Source: Flavipsychrobacter sp.
GTDB lineage: Bacteria; Bacteroidota; Bacteroidia; Chitinophagales; Chitinophagaceae
Direction: 5' to 3'
NCBI GenBank assembly: GCA_016786665.1
Contig: JAEUVZ010000002.1
Location: forward strand, 1-34,692
Length of the DNA stretch: 34,692 bases
Part shown: piece after piece, positions 1-7,168 of the stretch
Layout: each line of letters opens with the position of its first letter
Numbering within the stretch: the stretch's first letter is position 1
Notes under the pieces: model-generated
Databases searched by the model: none
What the model saw: the letters and a program-made list of their open reading frames with translations, nothing else
Told to the model about the DNA's origin: nothing
Made by a program: the position numbers and the translations under genes

Positions 1-1585
1 CATCATCTACAGCACCAGCACTACCGTGTGTGGCTTCACCTCCGATACCTTCCGGCTGGTGGTGCCCACGGCCACAATAGATGCCGGTACAGACGATACT
101 GCCTACGGCTGCGGCATATACCGCGATACCCTGCTGGGCTCGGTAGGCGGGCTGGAACCCGGGGTACTGTATACCTATACCTGGACACCCGCCAATACAA
201 TCGTTTCCGGCGGCAATACCGTGGTTCCGGTAGTAGCGCCTACAGGGCCTACCACCTATACACTGACGGTAACGACCAACAGCAATCAGGGTGGCTGTAG
301 CTGGACTGACTCGGTAAACATTACTACGGTAGACGTGAACGTAGTGCCCGGCTTCACCTTTAGCATACTATATGGCTGCGAGCAGGATACCGTGGTGTTC
401 ACCAATACCTCGCAGTTTACCAGCAGCTATTTCTGGGATTTTGGAGACGGAACTACCGATACCGCAGCTAATCCCACCCATATCTACACCGCCCAGGGCA
501 ACTACATAGTGAAGCAGGTGGTGAGCAATGGTGTCTGTATCGACTCCCTGATAGCAACGGTAAACCTCGTTCATCCATTGTCAGCTTCCTTTACTACCGA
601 CCTGGATACCATCTGCCAGGGCCAGTCGGTCACTTTTACCAATACCTCTACTACCACTACAATCAACAACATAGCGCCCACCTTTACGTGGACCTTTGGT
701 GATGGAAGCAGCTCTTCGCAGTTTGGCGTGGTGCATCAATACCTTCACCCGGGCGTATACACGGTAACACTGCTGGTGCAGGACTTTGTGCCTTGCGTGG
801 ACAGCGTGACACGGGTGATAGTGGTGGACTCGCAGTCGACCGTTGAGCTATTTGCGAGCGATTCGATTATATGTGCCGGACAGAAGGTAGACTTTGACGC
901 TACGTTCCTCACGGGAGGGATGAATACCTACGTATGGGATATGGGCAACGGCATAGTGCTGACCGATGAAGGGCCGCTGGGACACACCTATGAGTACCCG
1001 GGCACCTACCACGTGACACTGAATGTAGACTATAACATGTGCGCCGACGTAAGCGATGATATGTACATTACCGTGCGCCCTTACCCGGCTATTAACCTGG
1101 GAGCGGATACCAGTTTCTGCCCCAATGCAGGCAACTATGTGCTCTCTGACCTGTATAACCTGGGCAACCCGGCGGCCAGCTGGATATGGAACACGGGAGC
1201 CACTACCGGCAGCATCAGCATAGACGCACCGGGCACATACTACGGACAGGTAACCGTAGATGGCTGCAGCAACACCGACTCGGTAGAAGTGCTGAAGAAC
1301 TGCTACCTGGATATACCTAATGTATTCTCTCCCGACGGCGACCATACGAACGATTACTTCCTGCCCCGGCAGATGCTGAGCAAGGGAGTGGTGAGCTTTA
1401 AAATGAGCATCTACAACCGCTGGGGCCAGCAGGTGTTTGAAACAACCAACATTGACGGGCGTGGCTGGGATGGCAACTTTAATACAACACCACAGCCGCA
1501 GGGCGTATATGTGTACCTGATAGAGGTAGCCTATAAAGACGGCAGGGCAGAGAAGTACCAGGGGAATGTAACCCTGCTGCGGTAG
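1..1585 (+). CDS. PKD-repeat surface protein with T9SS type B sorting domain (5' end missing)
   Basis: The reading frame is open from the first bases of the window, so the start lies outside; about 527 residues are visible. At least three PKD-like beta-sandwich domains can be seen at visible residues about 117-185, 197-270 and 283-357, with the hallmarks YFWDFGDG, FTWTFGDG and YVWDMGNG. The last 90 residues form a gliding-motility-associated type B C-terminal domain, starting IPNVFSPDGD, with YNRWGQQVFE and WDGNF, and ending GNVTLLR. In this family that domain directs export through the type IX secretion system, so a secreted or cell-surface adhesin-like role is inferred. The part before the PKD domains resembles the matching region of the next gene (PTAT.DAG, YTLTVTT, GGC.WTD), so the two are tandem paralogues. 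The ligand is unknown. A hairpin terminator follows. Confidence 0.9.
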   Translation, partial: IIYSTSTTVCGFTSDTFRLVVPTATIDAGTDDTAYGCGIYRDTLLGSVGGLEPGVLYTYTWTPANTIVSGGNTVVPVVAPTGPTTYTLTVTTNSNQGGCSWTDSVNITTVDVNVVPGFTFSILYGCEQDTVVFTNTSQFTSSYFWDFGDGTTDTAANPTHIYTAQGNYIVKQVVSNGVCIDSLIATVNLVHPLSASFTTDLDTICQGQSVTFTNTSTTTTINNIAPTFTWTFGDGSSSSQFGVVHQYLHPGVYTVTLLVQDFVPCVDSVTRVIVVDSQSTVELFASDSIICAGQKVDFDATFLTGGMNTYVWDMGNGIVLTDEGPLGHTYEYPGTYHVTLNVDYNMCADVSDDMYITVRPYPAINLGADTSFCPNAGNYVLSDLYNLGNPAASWIWNTGATTGSISIDAPGTYYGQVTVDGCSNTDSVEVLKNCYLDIPNVFSPDGDHTNDYFLPRQMLSKGVVSFKMSIYNRWGQQVFETTNIDGRGWDGNFNTTPQPQGVYVYLIEVAYKDGRAEKYQGNVTLLR

Positions 1586-1617
1586 CCGGAGCGTAGGGAA
1601 CTTTTCAGGGCGAAGAG

Positions 1618-1648
1618 GCTGCATCAAAAGTACTTGATGCAGCTTTTT
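1618..1648 (+). terminator. Rho-independent terminator after the first PKD gene
   Basis: A perfect 10-bp stem (GCTGCATCAA with TTGATGCAGC) closes a 6-nt AAGTAC loop and is followed by five T residues at 1644-1648. It starts 33 nt after the stop codon of the upstream gene, as expected for its transcription terminator. Confidence 0.85.
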
Positions 1649-1965
1649 CATTCTCGTGTGAGCCTCGTCCTCTTGTTGTCCGACCCGGCCGCTTGTACTT
1701 TTCTTTTGCTCCGCTAACAGCCTTGTTGTTTTTAGCTTATTTCCCGGACAGTGCGGGAGCTGCTGTATGATGTGCTGGTATCCGTAAAAAAAATCAGATG
1801 AGGCGGAAGGTATGCGTTTTGGCATATATATTACTTGCTGGTAGTTAATATGCAGGATTAAATGCACTCATTCCCAACTTTTTGCATATCAGAACTGTCT
1901 AGGTTAGTAAGGAATTTTTGACTATTTTTTCCCTTTAATTGAGCAGCCATAGCTAAATCATACTT
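1649..1965. other. Intergenic region between the two PKD genes, no gene seen
   Basis: These 317 nt contain no convincing reading frame, RNA gene or repeat. The downstream half is AT-rich and presumably holds the promoter of the second PKD gene. The best -7-like match is AATTTTTG at 1913-1920, one base off the Bacteroidota consensus, but no well-spaced -33 TTTG was found, so no promoter is called. Confidence 0.5.
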
Positions 1966-4722
1966 ATGACTTGTAGTATTTTACGAAAAGTGTCGCTGGC
2001 CATTGCAGGTATTTTACTTGTATCGGCGGAAGCGAACAGCCAGATAGACTGTAACCTTGGCCAGATATACTATACCACCGGCGGCAGCATACAAACGCTG
2101 AACCCAACCCAGCCACTGGTGCCCGGAGTAAACCCTGTACCTAACTCTATACCCCAAATGGGCGGGAGCGAGGGCCTGGCTGTTAGCGACAACCTGAACG
2201 GACCCGGCCCGTCGCCTACCTTCTACACTACCAGTGGCAGCCAGTACTGGTACTGGAACGGTACTGCATGGACCAACACCGGCCATAGCTGCGGCCCCGC
2301 TGCCGCAGTAAACATAGGCGCAGGCGGCGGCTACATTTATAACCTGATAGGCGGTAGTGGCCAGGTGTGGCGCTACGATGGTACCGGCCCTGCCGTACTG
2401 ATACTGACGATAGGGAACTTTCAGGGGGGTGGTCCCTATGATATAGCCTGCGACTGCGCCGGCAACTTCTACATACTCAATACCACCAATCCTAACCAGA
2501 GCCTGACACTGTATGACCCTAATGGCGTTCAGCTGCAGCAGTGGACGCTTACGGGCGCACCCAGCAATGGGGCCGGTGGTGGATTTGCCGTAATCGGCAA
2601 CCAGGTGTATTACAACAATACCAGCGGTTTCCTGGGTGGCCCCATAGTGGGCTCGCAGGTAAACTTCAGTATGATCACTACCGCGGGGCTGAACCCGATG
2701 CCTACAGACTTTGGCAGCTGCCCCGTGGGTGGCCTGATGATAGGCGGTGGCAACGATACTTCCTATTACTGCGTGGGCACACCGCCCATTACGCTTACCT
2801 CCAACGGTACAGCGCCATATACCTGGTCGGTGATAAGCGGCAATGCCAACCTGAGCTCTACTACTACACAGAGCACGGATGTGACGGTTAGCTCTAACTC
2901 GGTTATCGTGTGTATGTCTACTTCCCTGTGTGGTTCGGCAACTGATACCTTTACGGTGCTGATACCCCCGGCAACCACGCTGCCCGGCGATACGGTGTTC
3001 AACTGCGGCTTTGGCCAGCAAACGACCATCAATGCGGCCGGTACCGCGCCTTATACATGGTCGGTGCTAAGCGGCCCGGCTGTTATCAATGGCTCGGGAG
3101 CTTCGGTTACGGTTACCGCCAATGCTACATCGCAGATAATAGCGGGTTCTACTTCGGTATGCGGCCCGGTGTATGATACCATATTGATAAACGTGCCTAC
3201 GGCTACCGTAGACGCCGGCCCGGATATGACGCTGTACGGCTGCGCCACTTATTCCGGCTCGCTGAATGGCTCCGTAACCAATACGACACCGAACATTACC
3301 TACAGCTATGCATGGACACCGGCGGGTACGATAACCGGCGGCGCCAATACGCTGACCCCGACCATAACGCCGAACAACCTCATTACCTATACACTGACGG
3401 TGACCACGCCTGCTAATGAAGGCGGATGTACCTGGACCGATACGGTGCGCGTTAATGTATCGGACGCTACGGTAACAGCCGACTTTGATACTACGATAGG
3501 CCTGGGCTGCGCGGGCGATACGGTGTCGTTTACACCCATCACCACCAATGCCACTACTTACCTGTGGGATTTTGGCAATGGCTTTACCAGCAACCAGCAG
3601 GCACCGGTATATGTGTACCCGCAGCAGGGTACCTACACCATAACGCTTACGGCATCTAACCCGTATTGCAGCGCTACGGTAAGCAAGCAGATAACGCTTG
3701 ATCACCCGCTGCAGTCGGCCTTTACCATGAGCAATGACAGCATTTGTAACGGTGCACCTATCACCTTTACCAACACATCGGTAGGCTCGCCTGGGTACAC
3801 CTATGAGTGGAACTTTGGCGACGGCATCACCGATAACAGCCCTAACCCGACCCATACCTATACACAGGATGGCATCTATACGGTAACGCTGACGATACGC
3901 GACTTTATACCCTGCACCAGCATATCGGAGCAGCAGGTGGTAGTGGCTTCCATAGCCGCCGACATAGTACCGCACGATACGTCGGTATGCCTGATAGAGA
4001 ATATGCCGATGACCGCAGTGGTAACAGCACCGCCATACTTCAGCAGCTTTACCTACTCGTGGACACCCAATACGCTGATAGATACCGATAACGAGCAGAC
4101 CGTAAACTTCTATACCGAAACACCGGGTACCTATACCTACGCTGTAACGGTTACGGGCTGGCCTATGGGTTGCGTGGCCACGGCTACCAACACGGTAAGG
4201 GTGCAGCCACGCCCTGTGCTGCTGAATGTATCGCCCGACCAGGTGGTGGAATACGGCACGCAGGTGCAGCTGAACGCGGAAGGGGTACTTTACTACATAT
4301 GGACGCCACCCGCTACGCTCAACGACCCGAACATCAGTAACCCGATAGCCCTGCCGGTGGATAAGTCCACCACCTACCGTGTGATAGGTATGAACGAGCA
4401 CGGCGGTTGCCGCGATACGGCCTATGTGAAGGTAGACCTGACCTACAGGGACGACTTTGTACCAACGGTGTTCTCTCCCAACGGAGATGGCAAGAACGAT
4501 GTGTTCCGCGTGCTGAACATAAAGTACCAGAACGTGATAGAGTTCCGTGTCTTTAACCGCTGGGGTACTGAGGTGTTCCGTTCGCAGGATGCCGCCCAAG
4601 GCTGGGATGGTACGTACAATGGCGCTCCGCAAGACCCGGGCGTGTATGGGTACCTGATACGGGTTGCCCTGCCCAATGGCGATATGCGCACCTACAAGGG
4701 CAATGTAACACTGATACGATAA
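1966..4722 (+). CDS. PKD-repeat surface protein with T9SS type B sorting domain
   Basis: This is a 918-residue protein with a Sec signal peptide (charged start, hydrophobic run to about residue 22, likely cut after EANS or NSQ). Residues about 30-255 are rich in Gly, Asn and Thr and match no domain I recognise. Two similar Ig-like repeats follow, each with GTAPYTWSV, around residues 280-335 and 350-405. PKD domains lie at about 505-575 (YLWDFGNG) and 580-660 (YEWNFGDG). Residues 828-918 are a type B T9SS sorting domain (VPTVFSPNGDGKND, FNRWGTEVF, GWDGTY, ending GNVTLIR). Export across the outer membrane and an adhesive or matrix role are inferred from the family. It is a tandem paralogue of the preceding gene. 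The ATG at 1966 is chosen because it directly precedes the signal peptide. The last 44 codons with the stop are duplicated at 6120-6253. Confidence 0.92.
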   Translation: MTCSILRKVSLAIAGILLVSAEANSQIDCNLGQIYYTTGGSIQTLNPTQPLVPGVNPVPNSIPQMGGSEGLAVSDNLNGPGPSPTFYTTSGSQYWYWNGTAWTNTGHSCGPAAAVNIGAGGGYIYNLIGGSGQVWRYDGTGPAVLILTIGNFQGGGPYDIACDCAGNFYILNTTNPNQSLTLYDPNGVQLQQWTLTGAPSNGAGGGFAVIGNQVYYNNTSGFLGGPIVGSQVNFSMITTAGLNPMPTDFGSCPVGGLMIGGGNDTSYYCVGTPPITLTSNGTAPYTWSVISGNANLSSTTTQSTDVTVSSNSVIVCMSTSLCGSATDTFTVLIPPATTLPGDTVFNCGFGQQTTINAAGTAPYTWSVLSGPAVINGSGASVTVTANATSQIIAGSTSVCGPVYDTILINVPTATVDAGPDMTLYGCATYSGSLNGSVTNTTPNITYSYAWTPAGTITGGANTLTPTITPNNLITYTLTVTTPANEGGCTWTDTVRVNVSDATVTADFDTTIGLGCAGDTVSFTPITTNATTYLWDFGNGFTSNQQAPVYVYPQQGTYTITLTASNPYCSATVSKQITLDHPLQSAFTMSNDSICNGAPITFTNTSVGSPGYTYEWNFGDGITDNSPNPTHTYTQDGIYTVTLTIRDFIPCTSISEQQVVVASIAADIVPHDTSVCLIENMPMTAVVTAPPYFSSFTYSWTPNTLIDTDNEQTVNFYTETPGTYTYAVTVTGWPMGCVATATNTVRVQPRPVLLNVSPDQVVEYGTQVQLNAEGVLYYIWTPPATLNDPNISNPIALPVDKSTTYRVIGMNEHGGCRDTAYVKVDLTYRDDFVPTVFSPNGDGKNDVFRVLNIKYQNVIEFRVFNRWGTEVFRSQDAAQGWDGTYNGAPQDPGVYGYLIRVALPNGDMRTYKGNVTLIR

Positions 4723-4744
4723 GCTGGAACAATGCTTTAGAATA

Positions 4745-4776
4745 GCAAAGGGCCTCCCTACCGGGAGGCCCTTTGC
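4745..4776. terminator. Strong bidirectional terminator-like hairpin (copy A)
   Basis: A perfect 14-bp stem (GCAAAGGGCCTCCC with GGGAGGCCCTTTGC) closes a 4-nt TACC loop 22 nt after the PKD stop codon. No long T tract follows, so it may act as a processing or bidirectional stop between convergent genes. An identical copy is at 6276-6307. Confidence 0.75.
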
Positions 4777-4802
4777 ATTGGTGGTGTTGCCGGGGGATTT
4801 GG

Positions 4803-4920
4803 TTAACCGGATCCTTTTATACTGCTGAAAATGTTCCTTATTTCTACCAGTTGTTCTTGTGTGGTATTATCTTCTTCTTCCAGTTCGTAAAACAGCTCGC
4901 CGTTGCAGAGTAGCTTGAGG
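4803..4920 (-). pseudogene. 3' fragment of the small membrane-protein gene
   Basis: The minus strand encodes the last ~39 codons of the protein that is complete at 6334-6798, with the same stop position and a few substitutions (end IKGSG instead of VKGAG). The upstream part of the gene is missing: the match stops at 4920, where AT-rich DNA begins. There is no start codon or promoter in frame, so it is a dead remnant left by the rearrangement at this locus. Confidence 0.85.
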
Positions 4921-4945
4921 CGGCTGAAAGGATATTTTAGATATG

Positions 4946-4976
4946 ATAAATGGCAGACCATTGGTCTGCCATTTAT
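4946..4976 (-). terminator. Palindromic terminator overlapping the stop of the secreted-protein gene
   Basis: ATAAATGGCAGACCA (4946-4960) and TGGTCTGCCATTTAT (4962-4976) are perfect inverted repeats around a single base. The last base overlaps the minus-strand stop codon at 4976-4978. The AT-rich outer arm could serve as the U-rich end, so this is a likely terminator for that gene. Confidence 0.6.
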
Positions 4977-5515
4977 TATTGCATTAACGCCACATGCGCC
5001 TTCAGCACATCAGCGTATTTTTTTTTGACGGGGACTTTTGAATACTCGCCATAGAAGTGGATGTTTATTTCTTCTATACTCTTGTTCTGCAACCATGTTA
5101 GTTGTTGCTGTGTTAGAACATCTGAATTGATTGCATCAGGTTCATCTGTGAGTTTAGGGGTATACTTTACACCATTCATTTTATTTTCTAGTGCAACTTT
5201 TACATCAGATTCAGAGAGACGTATTATTGGGATTTCTATTTTGCTGTTGTCAGAGAGAATAATTTCAAAATGCTCTTTGGCCTCAGTCCGACCATCACGT
5301 TTAGGTGTATTTAATGTACAATATAGTTTGATATTGTCTCCAACACGTTTTAGTTTAATCTTCAAATGGCTCCGATCAGTACCCCTCACCTTAATCCACT
5401 CAGTTTCTTTTATCTGTTGTTTTGTTTTTGAATCGAAAGTATCTAATACGAGTTGTTGGGAATATCCAATATGGGTTAATAAAACCAGTAAAAGAATTGA
5501 TAATGTATTTTTCAT
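4976..5515 (-). CDS. Small secreted protein of unknown function in AT-rich insert
   Basis: This encodes 179 residues. The first ~19 (MKNTLSILLLVLLTHIGYSQ) form a clear Sec signal peptide ending in a Bacteroidota-style YSQ junction. The mature part is hydrophilic, Lys/Glu-rich and mixed alpha/beta, with no cysteine cluster, repeat or motif that I recognise, and no T9SS sorting domain, so a periplasmic location is likely. Its base and codon use (many AAA, ATT, TTA codons) differs from the flanking genes, which points to horizontal origin. A near-consensus TAAATTTA lies 6 nt before the ATG. It shares its strand with the broken radical SAM gene upstream, but whether the two were one operon cannot be told. 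Function: not recognised. Confidence 0.75.
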   Translation of the reverse strand: MKNTLSILLLVLLTHIGYSQQLVLDTFDSKTKQQIKETEWIKVRGTDRSHLKIKLKRVGDNIKLYCTLNTPKRDGRTEAKEHFEIILSDNSKIEIPIIRLSESDVKVALENKMNGVKYTPKLTDEPDAINSDVLTQQQLTWLQNKSIEEINIHFYGEYSKVPVKKKYADVLKAHVALMQ

Positions 5516-5603
5516 TGGTGTTAAATTTAGAGGAGATTTATGCCATAAAAAACAATGTTTGTCGTGTTTTAGCTGTGGTTTAAGTAAAAAATGAATTTTA
5601 AAA

Positions 5604-6121
5604 TCAATTGAATACTAAGCAGTATTTAATATTTGGACATTTTCCAATGTGGCAACGAATTTACTGATAACCAGTTGTGTTTTTTTCGTCTTCTTAGCAA
5701 GAATCAATAACAGTATCATAAATTCGACCACTAACAGCTAAATTATTAATTCTGAAAAGCATCCTTGCATCACTGATCCTATTTTGCAGATTTTCTTCAA
5801 CCTGCCAAATTTGATGTATGTTGAAATTAATACAGCTTCGCTCCTGTTCTGTTAGATCATTAAAATCCTCAATAATCTCGCTAATGCTATTTAACGTTTC
5901 AGATCCCCAATTTATGCGGGCATGGACGTATAAATCATTTTTTTTTCTATCAATTTTATATTTGAAACTATCTTTTCATAAGATCCTTTCCCTTCTGAAA
6001 TAAATCGAACTTTATCATGTTGTTCCTTACTTCCGTCAAGTGTAATTTGAAAACTTGTCAAATCATATTGTTTGCAAACATCAAGCATCTCTTGATCTAT
6101 AAGTAGGCCGTTAGTAGTCAT
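5604..6121 (-). pseudogene. Truncated, frameshifted radical SAM/SPASM-type maturase remnant
   Basis: Reading from the right boundary, the minus strand gives TTNGLLIDQEM, then FQITLDGSKEQHDKVRF and GSYEKIVSNIKLIEK. These match the inner strands of the radical SAM barrel in peptide- or enzyme-maturing SPASM proteins (TNG; LDG..HD..R). The N-terminal part with the CxxxCxxC cluster is missing, cut at the repeat boundary. A run of nine A (5938-5946) breaks the frame. In another frame the family-like sequence goes on (NDLYVHARINWGSETLNSI, then EDFNDL and VIDSC) to a stop at 5694-5696. Further frame changes are needed to reach GKCPNIKYCLVFN, which ends at 5604 and may be a cysteine-bearing C-terminal remnant. 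The gene is inactive; its substrate is unknown. The extension below 5694 is tentative. Confidence 0.7.
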
Positions 6122-6253
6122 GCCGCCCAAGGCTGGGATGGTACGTACAATGGCGCTCCGCAAGACCCGGGCGTGTATGGGTACCTGATACGGGTTGCCC
6201 TGCCCAATGGCGATATGCGCACCTACAAAGGTGATGTAACACTGATACGATAA
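6120..6253 (+). pseudogene. 3' fragment of a PKD/T9SS type B gene
   Basis: In the same frame as the intact gene, codons from 6122 encode the end of a type B sorting domain (AAQGWDGTYNGAPQ, then GVYGYLIRVALPNGDMRTYK, then GDVTLIR) and a stop at 6251-6253. Nothing upstream is in frame with it except inserted DNA, so it is a promoterless remnant. It is either a duplicate of the end of the upstream gene or the tail of a third, deleted tandem paralogue. Confidence 0.9.
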
Positions 6254-6275
6254 GCTGGAACAATGCTTTAGAATA

Positions 6276-6307
6276 GCAAAGGGCCTCCCTACCGGGAGGC
6301 CCTTTGC
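6276..6307. terminator. Strong bidirectional terminator-like hairpin (copy B)
   Basis: This is the unchanged copy of the 14-bp perfect hairpin with TACC loop seen at 4745-4776. It now lies between the PKD remnant and the end of the convergent membrane-protein gene. Conservation of every stem base while nearby positions have changed suggests that it still works as terminator for the minus-strand gene. Confidence 0.7.
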
Positions 6308-6333
6308 ATTGGGGGTGTTGCCGGGGAGTTTGG

Positions 6334-6798
6334 TTAACCGGCTCCTTTTACACTGCTGAAAATGTTCCTTATTTCTACCAGTTGTTCTTGTGTGATATTA
6401 TCTTCTTCTTCCAGTTCGTAAAACAGCTCGCCGTTGCAGAGTAGCTTGAGGAAATAACGCTTACGCTGGAACAGGTAACGGGATTCTATGTTGAGATGGC
6501 ATTCCAGTTGCGCGATGGGGGCAGTAATGGTTTTAGTACGAAGGTCTCGTGAGTAGGTAATAGAAAGCGTGTTCCCGGTAATAGTCATTTGCTTGAAGAA
6601 GATATTGCGGATTTTGGTAGCCAGGTGCAAACCGGTAACGATTATAGGGTGAGCCAGCGATGGTATTTGCCATTGAAATACCTGGATGAGGATAAGTAGA
6701 ATAAACCAAACAGTTACAAGGTCGGTAAAGTAGCCGACCATTAGCTTGCGGTAGTTTTTCTGATTCTTTATGGTGTAGGGGAGCGCGACAGTTTGCAT
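6334..6798 (-). CDS. Small inner-membrane protein of unknown function
   Basis: This encodes 154 residues. The N-terminal ~25 residues are polar and basic (YTIKNQKNYRK). One strong hydrophobic segment follows at about residues 27-43 (VTVWFILLILIQVFQW), with a weaker one near 49-62 (HPIIVTGLHLATKI). The C-terminal half is soluble and charged, with a beta-rich look (NTLSITYSRDLRTKTI, RKRYFLKLLCNGELFYELEEED). It resembles small PH-like membrane-anchored proteins in outline only; no family is recognised. A truncated copy of its 3' end is at 4803-4920, which shows that this gene was next to the PKD gene before the insert arrived. The ATG at 6798 is the only good start before the hydrophobic segment. 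Confidence 0.7.
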   Translation of the reverse strand: MQTVALPYTIKNQKNYRKLMVGYFTDLVTVWFILLILIQVFQWQIPSLAHPIIVTGLHLATKIRNIFFKQMTITGNTLSITYSRDLRTKTITAPIAQLECHLNIESRYLFQRKRYFLKLLCNGELFYELEEEDNITQEQLVEIRNIFSSVKGAG

Positions 6799-7016
6799 TT
6801 TTTGTGAGCCGTTCGGTGTGTGTTATTGGCGTGTTAGTTTGAAAGATGGTTGGCAGTTCTGCGATGAAGCTGACGGCGTGGCGACGGAGAATAGTAATAG
6901 AAGGGTAGGAAATTGCATAGGGGATTTTCATAAATATACGAAATAACCCTATTGCCGTCACTCTATTAATGGTTTGCAAAGCGATAGCAAAGACAGCGTT
7001 AATGCTGCGTGTTTGC

Positions 7017-7047
7017 TTGCGGGTATTGGGTGGGGCGCCCATATTTG
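7017..7047 (+). promoter_or_regulatory. Possible promoter for the small lipoprotein ORF
   Basis: TTG at 7017-7019 is followed after 20 nt by CATATTTG at 7040-7047, one base off the Bacteroidota -7 consensus TAnnTTTG. The spacing is right, and the ATG at 7072 lies 24 nt downstream. Support is by pattern only. Confidence 0.4.
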
Positions 7048-7071
7048 CATCCTAAACGCAGTAAGTAGCCC

Positions 7072-7167
7072 ATGATCATCACCCTTACCTGGATAATAAC
7101 CATTGCGCTGCTGCTGGCCGGTTGCTCCCTGGAAGCGAGACTCAACCGGCGCGGCAGGAAACACTAA
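7072..7167 (+). CDS. Very small putative lipoprotein (31 aa)
   Basis: This short frame encodes 31 residues: a hydrophobic stretch (ITLTWIITIALLLAGC) and then a basic tail (RLNRRGRKH). The LLAGC at residues 14-18 fits a lipobox, with lipidation expected at Cys18, which would leave a mature peptide of only 14 residues with several arginines and lysines. A plausible promoter precedes it. The stop at 7165-7167 ends one base before the stop of the convergent mscL gene. It resembles the small entericidin-like lipoproteins in size and layout only. It could be a chance frame. Confidence 0.45.
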   Translation: MIITLTWIITIALLLAGCSLEARLNRRGRKH

Positions 7168-7168
7168 G

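Larger units (their letters stand above)
4589..4920 (+). repeat. 332-bp direct repeat, copy A
   Basis: This segment matches 6120-6451 at a constant offset of 1531 bases without gaps; I count 9 mismatches (about 97% identity). It spans the last 44 codons of the PKD gene, its stop, the strong terminator hairpin and the 3' end of the small membrane-protein gene. Similarity stops abruptly at both ends: before 4589 and after 4920 the sequences are unrelated. Copy A keeps the full PKD gene on its left; copy B keeps the full membrane-protein gene on its right. Confidence 0.95.
4921..6119. mobile_element. AT-rich insert between the 332-bp direct repeats (foreign DNA, type unknown)
   Basis: This 1199-bp stretch is visibly much richer in A+T than the DNA on both sides and is bounded exactly by the two repeat copies. 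It holds a small secreted-protein gene and a broken radical SAM gene, both on the minus strand. I see no transposase, integrase, terminal inverted repeats or short target duplication, so it is not a recognisable insertion sequence. The radical SAM gene is cut at the right boundary, so the fragment was part of a larger locus elsewhere. Single-crossover integration of a circle carrying the 332 bp, or deletion within a tandem array, are both possible. Confidence 0.6.
6120..6451 (+). repeat. 332-bp direct repeat, copy B
   Basis: This is the second copy of 4589-4920. Its first bases join directly to the truncated radical SAM gene with only AT in common at the junction. Differences from copy A include three clustered changes near the end of the coding part (KGN to KGD) and six in the noncoding and membrane-protein part. 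On its right the membrane-protein gene runs on intact. Confidence 0.95.

Noticed and set aside
848-1867. Long open frame on the minus strand inside and beyond the first PKD gene
   Set aside because: It lies antisense to strong PKD and sorting-domain coding sequence and its translation has no family features; a shadow of codon bias.
3067-4632. 521-codon minus-strand frame opposite the second PKD gene
   Set aside because: It is antisense to a clear coding gene, the product is a low-meaning Arg/His/Tyr-rich sequence, and there is no start or promoter context.
4921-6119. Insertion sequence
   Set aside because: No transposase frame, terminal inverted repeats or short target duplication is present; the flanking repeats are 332 bp and carry host genes.
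6533-7042. Minus-strand frame of 169 codons overlapping the small membrane-protein gene
   Set aside because: It is in another frame on the same strand over the first half of a gene whose 3' end is conserved in two copies; composition is atypical and no hydrophobic or domain pattern is seen.
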